Assembly (NCBI RefSeq): GCF_000515215.1
Contig: NZ_KI911557.1
Span: 4,149,741 to 4,213,740 of the forward strand
Length of the DNA: 64,000 nucleotides
Direction: 5' to 3'
Origin: Methylomonas sp. 11b
GTDB lineage: Bacteria > Pseudomonadota > Gammaproteobacteria > Methylococcales > Methylomonadaceae
The translations under genes were made by a program, and so were the position numbers. Under the pieces are notes generated by a model. It worked only from the letters and a program-made list of their open reading frames with translations. It had not been told where the DNA came from and did not search any database. Within the stretch, counting starts at the first letter, position 1, and every line of letters begins with the position of its first letter. Shown here one piece after another: positions 53,801-62,206 of this stretch.

Positions 53801-56251
53801 AAAATTACCTACGCTGCCAACCAAATTGATCCGATTCAGATCGACCAAAAAACGGCGGCGAACACCTTTACCACAATCGCTAAATTCACCTATAACAGTC
53901 AGCATTTGCCGTTAACCTCGACCGATGCAGCAGGACAGACGACCAGCTATAGCTATAACAGTGCCGGCCAACTGATCGAAGTGAAAGATCCGTTAGGCCA
54001 AATAACTAGCTACAGCTACGATAATCTCGGTTATCCGGCTCAAGTGACCAATGCAAACGGCAAAACCCAATTAAGTTTGACCTACGACACCTACGGTCGG
54101 GTCGAAACCCGCACCGATTCGGAAGGCTATACCCTGGCGTACAGCTATGACGACTTCGACCGCCTGTCCAAAATCACTTATCCGGACGGCACTTCGCAAA
54201 CCACGACCTGGGATAAGCTGGACAAAGCGTCAGTCACCGACAGAGAAGGGCGCACAACGCATTACAGCTACGACGCGGTGCGCAACCTAATCGCCGAAAC
54301 CGATCCCTTGGGGCATAAAACCCAATACACTTACTATCCTAACCAGTACTTAAAAAGTTTGACCGACGGCAACGACAAGGTTACCTCCTGGAACCGCGAC
54401 ATTCAAAGCCGGGTCACGGCTAAAACTTATGCCGACGGCAAACAAACAACTTATGCCTATGAAGCGACTACCAGCCGGCTCAAATCGGTAACCGACTCGC
54501 TGGGCCAGAAAAAAACCTTCATCTATGCCAAGGATGATAAACCAACCGCGCTAACTTACAGCAATGCGGTCAATACCACGCCGAACGTCAGTTTTAGCTA
54601 CGATCCTTGGTTCCCCAGAGTGGCTTCGATGACCGACGGTACCGGTGCCACGCAGTACCAATATCAGGCTATTGGCCAATTAGGCGCGTTAAAACTGAGC
54701 CAGATCGATGGCCCCTACAACAACGATACGGTCAGCTTTCAATATGATGAATTGCGTAGAGTCGTCAAACGTAACATTGATTCAGTCACTGAAACCTTCA
54801 ATTATGACGCGCTTGGGCGTTTGATTGCCCACAACAGCCCGTTGGGTAACTTCGTCCAAACTTATTTGGGCGAAACAAGTCAACTGACTGGTCTACAAGA
54901 CAGCGCCGGCAAGGTCGGAACGACCTGGGAATATGACGGCAGCCAGAACGACCGGCGTTTATTGGGCATCCAAAACATCGGAGCCACGCGAAGCTATGGC
55001 TATGTTACCACGCCGGAAAATCGAATTAGCCAAATCAGCGAAACCACGACCTTGAGCGGAAACTGGGCTGCCAAGGATTACACCTTCGGTTATGACGGTG
55101 CAGACCGGTTGACGTCGGTCGATGTGTCTACCGGAGACCAATATAGTTACGACTATGACTCCGGCACCAATCTGACCGGGATCACTACGCCGAAAGGCAG
55201 TATCCCAATCTCGGTCAACGGCCTGAATCAAATCACTACCGTCAATGCCCAAAGCTATACCTACGACGCCAACGGCAACGTCACCAACGACGGTGTGCGC
55301 AGTTATGTGTGGGATGCCGAAAACCGGCTGATCAAGGTTACCTTGAATGCGCAATCGAACGTTGATTACCAATTCGGCTACGACGGCCTAGGTCGGCGCA
55401 TCTCTATCAGATCTAGTAATGGCGTGGCGGCGCCTACGGTCACGCGTTATCTTTGGTGTGGCGATAGCCTGTGTCAGGCTCGCACTTCCGCTGATGCGGT
55501 TACACGGCGTTATTATCCAGAAGGGGAGATTCGAACCGCGGGCAACGTGCGTCTTTATTATGCCCGTGACCACCTAGGCTCGGTGCGTGATGCACAACTG
55601 ATGAATACCGGCGCCACGACATCTTCGTTCGATTATGATGCCTACGGCAAACCGGTCCAGAGTTTGGCCAGGATTACGCCGGATTATCTATTCGGAGGGA
55701 TGTTTAATCTACAGGGTGTTGGACTTTATCTGACTAACTACCGAGCATATGATCCAAATACGGGTCGATGGCTGTCAAGAGATCCAATCGGCGAGAATGG
55801 AGGTACAAACCTATATGCCTATACAGAGGGAAATCCAATTAATTTTGTTGATCCCATGGGAGCTGACCATAAAACTGGAAAAACCATAGATTGTGGTGGG
55901 GGCTGTACCATAAGAATCGACAGAAATTCTGTAGGTGACGGTAGGCATTTGCATTGGGAATGTAGGAATGGAGGAAGTGGATCGATGGGAGAATTCGGTG
56001 GCACATCCCATGGCGGAACTTCTTCTGATGCCCCACAAAAAATTAAAGATTGTGCTCGTAAAAATGGTTTTGAACCAGATGTGCTTCCTCAAAGTAGCCC
56101 AAATAATTCCCAAATGTGCGGATCAACATGCCAAGGTGTAATTCTGGGAGTCGGCATTGGTATCGGTTGTGTTGGTGTTGTAGCTATCTGTGTGGCACAA
56201 CCTGAGGCATGTCCTTTTGTAGTTGGTGCCGGTAGTAAATTGGCTTATTAA
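50828..56251 (+). CDS. Giant fusion: PEP-CTERM segment - C39 peptidase - YD repeats/RHS core - toxin-like tip
   Basis: An 1807-residue protein. Signal peptide (1-26); a PEP-CTERM-type beta domain (27-198) ending in an exosortase-like signal VPEPSS (200-205) plus a short hydrophobic stretch and RISQRVK; a second signal-like segment (LLFLLVISLTVPAIHA, 234-249); TPR-like helices (285-390); a C39-type cysteine peptidase domain with Cys423 (YLCGPMAL), His494 (VSHYAAIL) and Asp510 (QDPIFG); YD repeats (about 620-1560); an RHS core with RAYDPNTGRWLSRDPIG and VDPMG; then a 129-residue tip (1679-1807) with GRHLHWEC and a hydrophobic end. RHS shells encapsulate toxin tips. The tip is more AT-rich than the rest. 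No frameshift separates the parts. Confidence 0.82.
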   Translation: MNVLVLPVSVFLFAVSSLIFTPLAQALSLNFDDLNASTGDIDLTGTNYQGYSWSNFSAYDTSNSFFGFSSGVVSGTNAAYTGGELINGSTISPVIGSLSSSGLFDVGDAYLAAGYYDGLDVTVEGLLNGSVLFSKTVTVSSTTAQLFAFNFTGINQLDFFALVTGNTSDPYSCGSFNCTQFTVDDLSVQANNGNTGGGTVPEPSSLLLLAAGLFGFRISQRVKFGNTLKRWRQLLFLLVISLTVPAIHAEVNPAADGVHEQLAKLSATQFAEPLYPTIATTADEDSDLLSAIQKYQTRGSEDDYSALTDYLAAHPASGWQTALLTNLGLSYYQAGRFSLAIDTWEKAWLFGKNVTEPQIKVLVDRALGELMRMHARVGHADRLEALFAEMGDRQVSGPATENVAGAREGLWQMRNNYGIAYLCGPMALKNLLLSQGMTPKQVEFLDNYRSGTHGVSLTKVGKLAKQAKIPYSLIKRLPGEPIPVPSVVHWNVSHYAAILEERQGRYHIQDPIFGQDLWVTRDAIDQEASGHYLVPTNKLEAGWHKIQLAEADKLYGMGYTGNNDPNQVGSQGDPTKPGKCNGGMCDYNFSEMAVSLNFSDIPVGYRPPKGPEVFTTLTYNQRDADQPANFSFFNVSQKWSLNWLTYIQDNPTSPGASVSRYAAGGGSYDYSGYNSTTHQFTPETKNQAVLVLVSSSPIRYERRLPNGSVEVYGQSNGSTTSTRLVFLTQIVDPSGNALTLNYDNQLRLSSVTDATGRDTTFSYDLSNRPLLVTKITDPFGRSASMTYDSSGRLTSIKDVFGLTSGFHYDSASLIDSMTTPYGTTTFAYGGSGSSRYLQATDPLGNTERLEFQQGISSIPFNDPTSTVPQGIIAPFNSYINGRNTYYWDKHAYKIAAGDYTKARIKHWTHCAQNTGVTCQPVESIKYPLENRIWFNYPGQPNGGLGTAVSGTYDQPTRQGRVLDDGTTQLLQTSYNGLGQVTERIDALGRDTKITYAANQIDPIQIDQKTAANTFTTIAKFTYNSQHLPLTSTDAAGQTTSYSYNSAGQLIEVKDPLGQITSYSYDNLGYPAQVTNANGKTQLSLTYDTYGRVETRTDSEGYTLAYSYDDFDRLSKITYPDGTSQTTTWDKLDKASVTDREGRTTHYSYDAVRNLIAETDPLGHKTQYTYYPNQYLKSLTDGNDKVTSWNRDIQSRVTAKTYADGKQTTYAYEATTSRLKSVTDSLGQKKTFIYAKDDKPTALTYSNAVNTTPNVSFSYDPWFPRVASMTDGTGATQYQYQAIGQLGALKLSQIDGPYNNDTVSFQYDELRRVVKRNIDSVTETFNYDALGRLIAHNSPLGNFVQTYLGETSQLTGLQDSAGKVGTTWEYDGSQNDRRLLGIQNIGATRSYGYVTTPENRISQISETTTLSGNWAAKDYTFGYDGADRLTSVDVSTGDQYSYDYDSGTNLTGITTPKGSIPISVNGLNQITTVNAQSYTYDANGNVTNDGVRSYVWDAENRLIKVTLNAQSNVDYQFGYDGLGRRISIRSSNGVAAPTVTRYLWCGDSLCQARTSADAVTRRYYPEGEIRTAGNVRLYYARDHLGSVRDAQLMNTGATTSSFDYDAYGKPVQSLARITPDYLFGGMFNLQGVGLYLTNYRAYDPNTGRWLSRDPIGENGGTNLYAYTEGNPINFVDPMGADHKTGKTIDCGGGCTIRIDRNSVGDGRHLHWECRNGGSGSMGEFGGTSHGGTSSDAPQKIKDCARKNGFEPDVLPQSSPNNSQMCGSTCQGVILGVGIGIGCVGVVAICVAQPEACPFVVGAGSKLAY

Positions 56252-56269
56252 TTTATCTCTAAGATCGTG

Positions 56270-56596
56270 ATGAAAATAACAAACATAGAAAGTATAGACT
56301 GGCATGATGGAATCCTCGAGACTATGTCTGTAGAAAAAGACTTTGTTATTTCGGTCTTAATCTATTCAACGGAGGATGCTAAAAGTCGGAGTTTCCTTAA
56401 GCTGCAGTTTAAAGGTGTAAAGAGTATATTATTTACTTGCGACAAGAGTGAGTTAGAAATTAATCTAAATGCAGGCAATATTAGCAATGGGTACGTAAAG
56501 AAAAATAACTCAGGAGCTATGATTTTTAGACTTTATTTGGTTGATGGCTATATTGAAGTAACTTATGAGACTGTAATAATAACAGAAAATGAATAA
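56270..56596 (+). CDS. Putative immunity protein to the RHS tip
   Basis: A 108-residue cytosolic-type protein, MKITNIESIDWHDGILETMSV..., with no signal peptide. It begins 18 bases after the RHS stop and is very AT-rich, like the RHS tip. The N-terminal WHDGILE motif is of the kind found in many small immunity-type proteins. Position directly behind an RHS tip is the strongest evidence. No family can be named with confidence. Confidence 0.55.
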   Translation: MKITNIESIDWHDGILETMSVEKDFVISVLIYSTEDAKSRSFLKLQFKGVKSILFTCDKSELEINLNAGNISNGYVKKNNSGAMIFRLYLVDGYIEVTYETVIITENE

Positions 56597-56676
56597 ATTG
56601 TTGCTCACATCAGCTTTGAGCCACTTAGATGGACTTTGATAATCCGTGTAAGAGGTTTTACCTAACTCCAATGCTC

Positions 56677-56811
56677 TAGCAGGTTGGTGAAAAACTCTTT
56701 TTTACAATCAATCGAGCCTACATTTAGTGTCACCAGGTTGGTTTTTATACTAAATAAAGGCCTTTTCCGGCTGAATTAGTGGCCGGAATATGGTTTTTCA
56801 CCAACCTGCTA
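56677..56811. mobile_element. MITE-like element, 135 bp, with 19-bp perfect terminal inverted repeats
   Basis: TAGCAGGTTGGTGAAAAAC at 56677-56695 is exactly complementary to 56793-56811. The ends read TA-GCAGG ... CCTGC-TA, so the outer TA pair may be a target duplication as made by IS630/Tc1-type transposases. The inside has a second stem TTCCGGC/GCCGGAA and no gene. It could also fold as one long hairpin and act as a terminator for the immunity gene. Confidence 0.65.
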
Positions 56812-57476
56812 CCCATTGCCGGACGGGGTATTCACCCCGTTTAAAGTATTTCAGTTCATTCTGAAATCATAGTTGTTATTCAACAAAACGTTAAAATAAC
56901 CTGATCGACTGCAACGTCAGAGTTGGCGAATCTAACTGCGCACCATCATCACCTATTGGACCAACTGGAGCTATTTGCGGCACGGTGATTCCCTTTAACC
57001 AGCAGAATATCAACAAACAGCTCAGTATTTACTTATACACCAAGAAAGTTTTTCAAAGTTTAGTCTGCCTTCTGACTATTAGCGGATTTCCGAGGTATTT
57101 TATTCCTTCGGGATTTATCCCTTTATCAAGCGATCAAGATCCTTTTACAACCGTTCGGAGTATGAATGCTTGGAATGGCTGCTAATTGATGCACTTCAGA
57201 CATGGTCGGCAAATTGTGCGAACGGCAGCTAGGGGTCGGTATTGCTAGTTCGCCAATCCCAAAAGCAGTCATTAATTTTTGGCGTAATCGTATCCGAATC
57301 GATGGCCACTTTTGTATTGGAACATGTGATAGTTTGGCATGGAATTCACTTTTGCGACTTTCGAGAAAATCGACCGTGGGTTCCAATCGTAAATCGCAAC
57401 CGCTAAGATGCAACCCATATCATCAACGCCGTACAAGCCTAACCAGATTATGAACATCTGGTCATTAGTGCTCTGT
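56812..57476. other. Region of 665 bases without a supported gene
   Basis: Short frames of 60-95 codons exist on both strands (for example 57272-57457 minus, MFIIWLGLYGVDDMGC...), but none has a ribosome site or a family resemblance. It may contain decayed accessory DNA. Confidence 0.5.
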
Positions 57477-57938
57477 TCATCCGTTAGGACAATGTTCGGC
57501 CCTGCTAACCTGTCTCAGTTGTTTCACTTTGCCGTTCCAGTATTCAATGTATGACAGATAGGCCCTCTCACTAGTCAAGAAACGCAGATGCTGGACAGCT
57601 GTAAATTTGTGGGCGCGTAGGGTAAACACACCACTCCGTCGCGCCTTCTCCACGCGGTGGTGTCCATCGATCAGGTTGAAATTCCCCGGAGAAATCTCGG
57701 CGAGCAGCACGGGCTTAGACATATCAGCCAACTCGACCTGCGATTCATTGAGGGACGAAAAGCCATGAAAGAAGTCATCCACGGTGATCTCCACGAGGGC
57801 GACATCGGTTGGGTTGCGCTGGATATGTTCAAGAATGCCGGTGATATTGAACTCGAAAATGCCATTCGGATAGAGTTCGTCGCCTTCATTCACCGGGCAA
57901 GGGGTGAATCCAGCATCAACTTTAAATCGCTTGATCAT
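57477..57938 (-). CDS. ParB/sulfiredoxin-fold domain protein
   Basis: A 153-residue protein with a ParB-like N-terminal-type core: PVLLAEISPGNFNLIDGHHRVEKARRSG, where IDGHHR is the conserved CTP/phosphate-binding-type motif, preceded by a conserved VEITVDDFF strand. GAGAG precedes the ATG at 57938. It lacks the HTH and dimerisation domains of partition ParB, so a stand-alone nucleotide-binding or nuclease-like role is more likely. It borders the nested insertion sequences. Confidence 0.65.
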   Translation of the reverse strand: MIKRFKVDAGFTPCPVNEGDELYPNGIFEFNITGILEHIQRNPTDVALVEITVDDFFHGFSSLNESQVELADMSKPVLLAEISPGNFNLIDGHHRVEKARRSGVFTLRAHKFTAVQHLRFLTSERAYLSYIEYWNGKVKQLRQVSRAEHCPNG

Positions 57939-58086
57939 GACGCTCTCAATAACAGAACGCACAGCTCAGGCGAGGCTTGGAAGGAATGCGCGAACATCTC
58001 GACCTATACCATTGACCATCTAACGGAGACGTGTCCATGCTCCGGGGTATATGTATTGTAATGGTCAACAGAAACCGGACAGCTGT

Positions 58087-58935
58087 TTAGGCAGCGTTTC
58101 TATAAAATTCCCGCTCGAATTCGATCGGGGACTGATAGCCCAATGTTGAGTGTGACCGGCGGCCATTATAAAAAGCCAAATAATCGATCACGCTCAGTTT
58201 TGCCGCGATTTGGGTTTTGAATTTCTCGTAGTTGAGCTGTTCATGCTTCAAACTACGGAAAAAGCGTTCTGTCGGCGAATTATCCCAGCAATTGCCTTTG
58301 CGGCTCATACTCTGTTCCATCTTCATCACCGCTAAATGTTGGCGATATTCCCGGCTGGCGTACTGGCTGCCACGATCTGAATGATGTAGCAGGCCAGCTG
58401 GCGGCTTACGGCGCCAAAATGCCATTTGCAAGGCCCGCACGCAGAGCGAGGTGCGCATGTGATCGTCAATTGCCCAGCCCACCACTTGGCGGGAAAACAG
58501 ATCAATCACCACCGCAACATACAGCCAGCCTTGCAGGGTCCACACGTAGGTAATATCAGTCGTCCATACCTGATTGGGCTTGGCGACTTGGAATTGCCGA
58601 TCTAATCGGTTGGGCGATATAGCGTCGTTATGGTTACTATCAGTCGTGATTTTAAATCGCTTGGGATAGCGAACCTGCAATTTTAAATCTCGCATGATGC
58701 GCCGCGTTTTAAAGCGCCCAACGGCAAAGCCTTGTTTTTGCAACCGATCCGCTAAACGACGCGAGCCAAAGCACTGTTTATTGTCGACGAAAATCTGCCT
58801 GGCTTTTTCGGCAACGCTTTGATCTTGTTTATCTTTGTCACAGTCCCGCGGGGCTTTTAACCACTCATAATAAGCACTGGTACTCACCTGCATCACTCGA
58901 CAGAGCACGGTCACTGGATACGTCTGCTGTTGCAC
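58087..58935 (-). CDS. IS3-family transposase OrfB (DDE domain)
   Basis: 282 residues. An HTH_21 region (YYEWLKAPRDCDKDKQDQSVAEKARQIF ... GSRRLADRLQKQGFAVG) is followed by the rve integrase core. The DDE triad is seen in WTTDITYVWT, HHSDRGSQYAS and NSPTERFFRSLKHE. In IS3 elements OrfB is made with OrfA by programmed frameshift. Because IS30 cuts orfA, the fusion transposase cannot form from this copy. Confidence 0.92.
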   Translation of the reverse strand: MQQQTYPVTVLCRVMQVSTSAYYEWLKAPRDCDKDKQDQSVAEKARQIFVDNKQCFGSRRLADRLQKQGFAVGRFKTRRIMRDLKLQVRYPKRFKITTDSNHNDAISPNRLDRQFQVAKPNQVWTTDITYVWTLQGWLYVAVVIDLFSRQVVGWAIDDHMRTSLCVRALQMAFWRRKPPAGLLHHSDRGSQYASREYRQHLAVMKMEQSMSRKGNCWDNSPTERFFRSLKHEQLNYEKFKTQIAAKLSVIDYLAFYNGRRSHSTLGYQSPIEFEREFYRNAA

Positions 58936-58982
58936 CTGAATAAACCCGTATTTTATTCGGCTTCTTTCGCAAAGAAGACGGC

Positions 58983-60212
58983 GGTGAGTTCAACCGGTGG
59001 TCGCAACACCAACTAATCTACAATGAGATATAGGGGGTGTAATCATGGCGCAATTAGGACGACCGGGTTTGTCTTCTGCAGAAAAGGCAGAACTTTGGCG
59101 GCGATGGAAAGCAGGGCAATCACTCAGTGATATAGGCCGAGCTCTGGGTAAGCACGCGGGCTCCGTCCATACAGTGCTATCTGCCCACGGTGGGATTATT
59201 CCAGCCACACGTTCGCGATCGCCGAGGGTACTAAGTTTAATGGAGCGAGAAGAAATTTCTCGTGGTCTTGCGGCGGGTCAGTCGCATCGCCAGATTGCCA
59301 TCAAGCTCAAGCGTTCCCCTTCAACGATAAGCCGCGAAATTGCCCGAAATCAGAGCATAAATCATTATCGAGCTGTTGAGGCCGACGCAAATGCCTGGGA
59401 TCGAGCGCAGCGCCCCAAATCCTGTCGCCTGCAAACACATCCGGAATTACAAGCGGTTGTCGCAAGCAAACTTCATTTCGATTGGTCGCCTGAGCAAATT
59501 TCAGGCTGGCTTAAACAGACTTATCCAGTCGATCAACAGATGCATTTATCTCATGAAACGATTTATAAGAGCCTATTTATTCAAGCACGAGGCGTTTTGA
59601 AGAAGGAGCTTATGAAACATCTTCGCTCTAGACGCATGATGCGCCGAGGCAAGTCTTCCTCCACTGAGGGTCAGCCACGAGGGCAAATCGTTGATGCCAT
59701 TTCCATCCGGTTGCGACCAGCAGAAATTGAAGATCGAGCCATACCTGGACATTGGGAAGGTGATCTTATTTCGGGCTCCAAAAATAGCCACATTGCGACG
59801 CTCGTTGAACGTCAATCACGATTTGTCATGCTGGTTCAAGTAGATGGTAAAGATACGGTTAATGCGGTGAATGCATTGATACGGCAAGTAAAACAACTTC
59901 CCCAGGGTGTAATGGCTTCATTGACTTGGGATCGCGGTACAGAACTGGCCCAACATAAACGATTTAGTGTAGCGACCGATGTAGCAATGTATTTCTGCGA
60001 TCCTAAAAGTCCTTGGCAACGGGGGACCAATGAAAACACCAACCGGTTACTGCGACAATATTTTCCAAAGGGGACAGATCTAAGTGGTTATACGCAGCCA
60101 TATCTCGATGAGATTGCTTTAAAACTCAATACCAGACCTAGAAAGACGCTTGGTTTTATAACGCCCCGTGATAAATTTAATCAGTGTGTTGCGACCACCG
60201 GTTGAACTCACC
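58983..60212 (+). mobile_element. IS30-family insertion sequence inside IS3 orfA
   Basis: 1230 bp with perfect 27-bp terminal inverted repeats (58983-59009 and 60186-60212, outer bases GGTGAGTTCAACC). A 2-bp target duplication GC flanks it (58981-58982 and 60213-60214), as usual for IS30. Joining the flanks restores the IS3 orfA frame ...LKKAAVFFAKEAE. Intact ends and gene suggest a recent insertion. Confidence 0.9.
59045..60205 (+). CDS. IS30-family transposase
   Basis: 386 residues. N-terminal helix-turn-helix regions (LSSAEKAELWRRWKAGQSLSDIGRALGKHAGSVHTVL and SHRQIAIKLKRSPSTISREI) precede a DDE core: HWEGDLISG, TWDRGTELAQH and a final Glu in GTNENTNRLLRQYFPKGTD. Normal length; the stop lies inside the right terminal repeat. 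Probably functional. Confidence 0.93.
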   Translation: MAQLGRPGLSSAEKAELWRRWKAGQSLSDIGRALGKHAGSVHTVLSAHGGIIPATRSRSPRVLSLMEREEISRGLAAGQSHRQIAIKLKRSPSTISREIARNQSINHYRAVEADANAWDRAQRPKSCRLQTHPELQAVVASKLHFDWSPEQISGWLKQTYPVDQQMHLSHETIYKSLFIQARGVLKKELMKHLRSRRMMRRGKSSSTEGQPRGQIVDAISIRLRPAEIEDRAIPGHWEGDLISGSKNSHIATLVERQSRFVMLVQVDGKDTVNAVNALIRQVKQLPQGVMASLTWDRGTELAQHKRFSVATDVAMYFCDPKSPWQRGTNENTNRLLRQYFPKGTDLSGYTQPYLDEIALKLNTRPRKTLGFITPRDKFNQCVATTG

Positions 60213-60214
60213 GC

Positions 60215-60499
60215 GGCCTTTTTTAATATCTCGCGCTCCATTCGCAACTGTTCATTTTCCCTCCGCAAGCGAATCAATTCATCCTGATCCCCTAGGCTCA
60301 AGTTTGGCTTTTTCGTCGCCGAGCCATGGGTAATTGGCTTGCTCTCCGCTCGAACCCAGCGTCCCAGGGCGCTTAATGAGATGCCCAGATGGTCGGCAGC
60401 TTGTTGCTGGCTGTAGCCCTTTTCAAGAACCAGATTGGCGGCATCTTGCTTAAATTCCAGACTGTATTTGGGCTGCTTGTGTTTTTTCTCGTTTGTCAT
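60215..60499 (-). pseudogene. IS3 OrfA, 5' part, truncated by IS30
   Basis: MTNEKKHKQPKYSLEFKQDAANLVLEKGYSQQQAADHLGIS... with the HTH_8-type domain, then a leucine zipper (LIRLRRENEQLRMEREILKKAA). After KKAA the sequence runs into IS30. The missing end (FFAKEAE) lies on the other side at about 58940-58980. Inactivated copy. Confidence 0.88.
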
Positions 60500-60563
60500 C
60501 GTCACCTCTGCTGACAGTATAAAGTCTGCCTTTAGAAGTGTCCGGGATCATTAAACCATTACA

Positions 60564-60947
60564 GTATCCAGGAACCGCGCCGCAAGATCACGAAGTTGGA
60601 TGGCGGCGCCTGGATAAACCCATAATTACTAAACCCATAACAAGTCAATCAATGATCTCCATTTATCATCTATGTTCCCTGCCTGCTGAGCAATAAATTT
60701 GTCGCACAAATATCAACGAAGTATTGGTACACCCAGACAATCCTTGGGTAGGTGCGATTTGATCGAGGTTTGAATGCGACGATGCTTTCGAAGCGAGAAG
60801 CGCGTCGTAGAGCCTTGCCTTGTTAGTTCAACATTTCTGTGCCAAGGATTTTTAGGTAGCCAAATCGTGACGAACTTAAGCGGGGAGGCTTGGATTACTG
60901 CTCATTTGCGGTGTTAGTCTTTTCACGTCTTGGAAGGAGTGTTCTTA
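60564..60947. other. Region of 384 bases without a supported gene
   Basis: No family-like frame. A stem-rich stretch GCGACGATGC...CGCGTCGT lies near 60777-60809. A ribosome site GGAAGGAGTG precedes the next gene. Confidence 0.5.
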
Positions 60948-61748
60948 ATGGACCGTTATCTGCGACAGCTACCGCAGTTATTTGTAGTTTCGACCGCTCA
61001 ATGGCATGACGATCTACAGCAATTGCATATCGATTTGCAGCCGGTTCTCCAACGGCATGACCGGTTGGTTCTGACGGGCAGGAATCGCGGGGTGGAGTGG
61101 TGGATTGTTCGCGATGGGCAAATTCTTTTCCGACCGCCATTGTTAACCGATGACTGGCTGATTGGCGATGGTTTCGATCATCCCATCCTTCAGCCTTGGG
61201 TGGCCACATTGCCGTCATCGGTCGTGGCGCTGTTGATGCGCTATCGTGGCCAGCGGTTGACGCTGTTAGCGCTGATTAGCCGTTATCCCGCATTATGTGA
61301 TCTGTTTGAGCATCAGCCGACCTTGCTATGGCTGTTATTGAATGTCGTCCAAGAGCAGCAATGGTCACCGGCAAAGGTATTGGCATGCTGTCACCCCTCT
61401 ATACCGGATCATGAAAATCGGTCTTCATACGCATTAACGTTACTGACCGCTTGCGGATTACCCTCGACACAAGCAGCCTTGGCCGTATTAGGCAAAATAC
61501 AGAGTCTAGTGTTTTGTCAGCACGAGTTTCGACAAATACGTGCCTTAATGGCTTTGGATCGGCTTGAAGTACTCAATCAGCGTCACACCTTGCCGATTGC
61601 GTGGATTGATCTGCTGATTAAGATCAATGACCACCAAGATTTAGATGGCTATTTGCCGGTCGTTATCCAGTGGCAGGATGATAATGACGAGGAATTGCTA
61701 GTGCGGTATTTCAAGCATTTGGAATCGTTTGTGACGCCAAGCTATTAG
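60948..61748 (+). CDS. Hypothetical protein, 266 residues, unrecognised
   Basis: It starts MDRYLRQLPQLFVVSTAQWHDDL, with GGAGTG 8 bases upstream. A soluble, Leu/Gln/His-rich protein with many helices; no membrane segment and no motif I know. The N-terminal third looks beta-rich (RLVLTGRNRGVEWWIVRDGQILF). It may be a regulator or element-specific protein. Base composition is near that of the host. Confidence 0.6.
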   Translation: MDRYLRQLPQLFVVSTAQWHDDLQQLHIDLQPVLQRHDRLVLTGRNRGVEWWIVRDGQILFRPPLLTDDWLIGDGFDHPILQPWVATLPSSVVALLMRYRGQRLTLLALISRYPALCDLFEHQPTLLWLLLNVVQEQQWSPAKVLACCHPSIPDHENRSSYALTLLTACGLPSTQAALAVLGKIQSLVFCQHEFRQIRALMALDRLEVLNQRHTLPIAWIDLLIKINDHQDLDGYLPVVIQWQDDNDEELLVRYFKHLESFVTPSY

Positions 61749-62206
61749 TACGGCTTGACCCCGTCGAGCCAGTATAAATTCCTGTGTAACTCGATGATGG
61801 CGTTTTGCTTGGGCGTGTTTCTTATAATGAAATGGTATTTGCCACAATGCACATGGTGAAAATATGTTATTTTTCACCCAATTGCCCTCGGAAAATAAAG
61901 CTGTTCTACCGGTTAACTCCATCCGCTAAAGAGTTAGATTTTAAATGTTTAAAAGTCTATATAAAAATAAATATATAGAAAGTTAAACATTATAATTCTA
62001 GTTCTGGTAGAAACTAGATTGCTTGCATTCAATTGCGAGCTTAAAGCTATTACGTTTCTTACTGTTTATCCACCGGAACATACTTGATGTATACTTGAAC
62101 TTAAATTGCTGTATTCGATTTAAAACGCCTGTCACTTCGCATCTCGATTAGCCTAGCGTAGGGTAAATTAAAAGCGCCATTAACCATTATCACCAAACAT
62201 ACAGAC
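61749..62206. other. AT-rich region of 458 bases upstream of the H-NS-like gene
   Basis: No gene. The stretch 61930-62110 is markedly AT-rich (TATATAAAAATAAATATATAG), as often found where H-NS binds its own promoter region. That link is inference. Confidence 0.5.

Larger units (their letters stand above)
58057..60563 (-). mobile_element. IS3-family insertion sequence, interrupted by IS30
   Basis: The ends are imperfect inverted repeats: TGTAATGGTCAAC... at 58057 and its counterpart ending at 60563, both continuing to CCGGACA. The 4-base target duplication GTAT is present at 58053-58056 and 60564-60567. Without the inserted IS30 the element is about 1275 bp, normal for IS3. It carries orfA (broken) and orfB on the minus strand. 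Confidence 0.85.

Noticed and set aside
52900..55700. DNA-level repeats in the RHS gene as a repeat array
   Set aside because: They are diverged YD peptide repeats in a coding frame, not a separate DNA element.
57126..57457. Minus-strand frames of 95 and 61 codons
   Set aside because: They overlap each other in different frames, have no ribosome site and resemble no family.
57477..57938. Calling the IDGHHR protein a plasmid partition ParB
   Set aside because: No ParA partner, no HTH domain and too short; only the ParB-like fold can be claimed.
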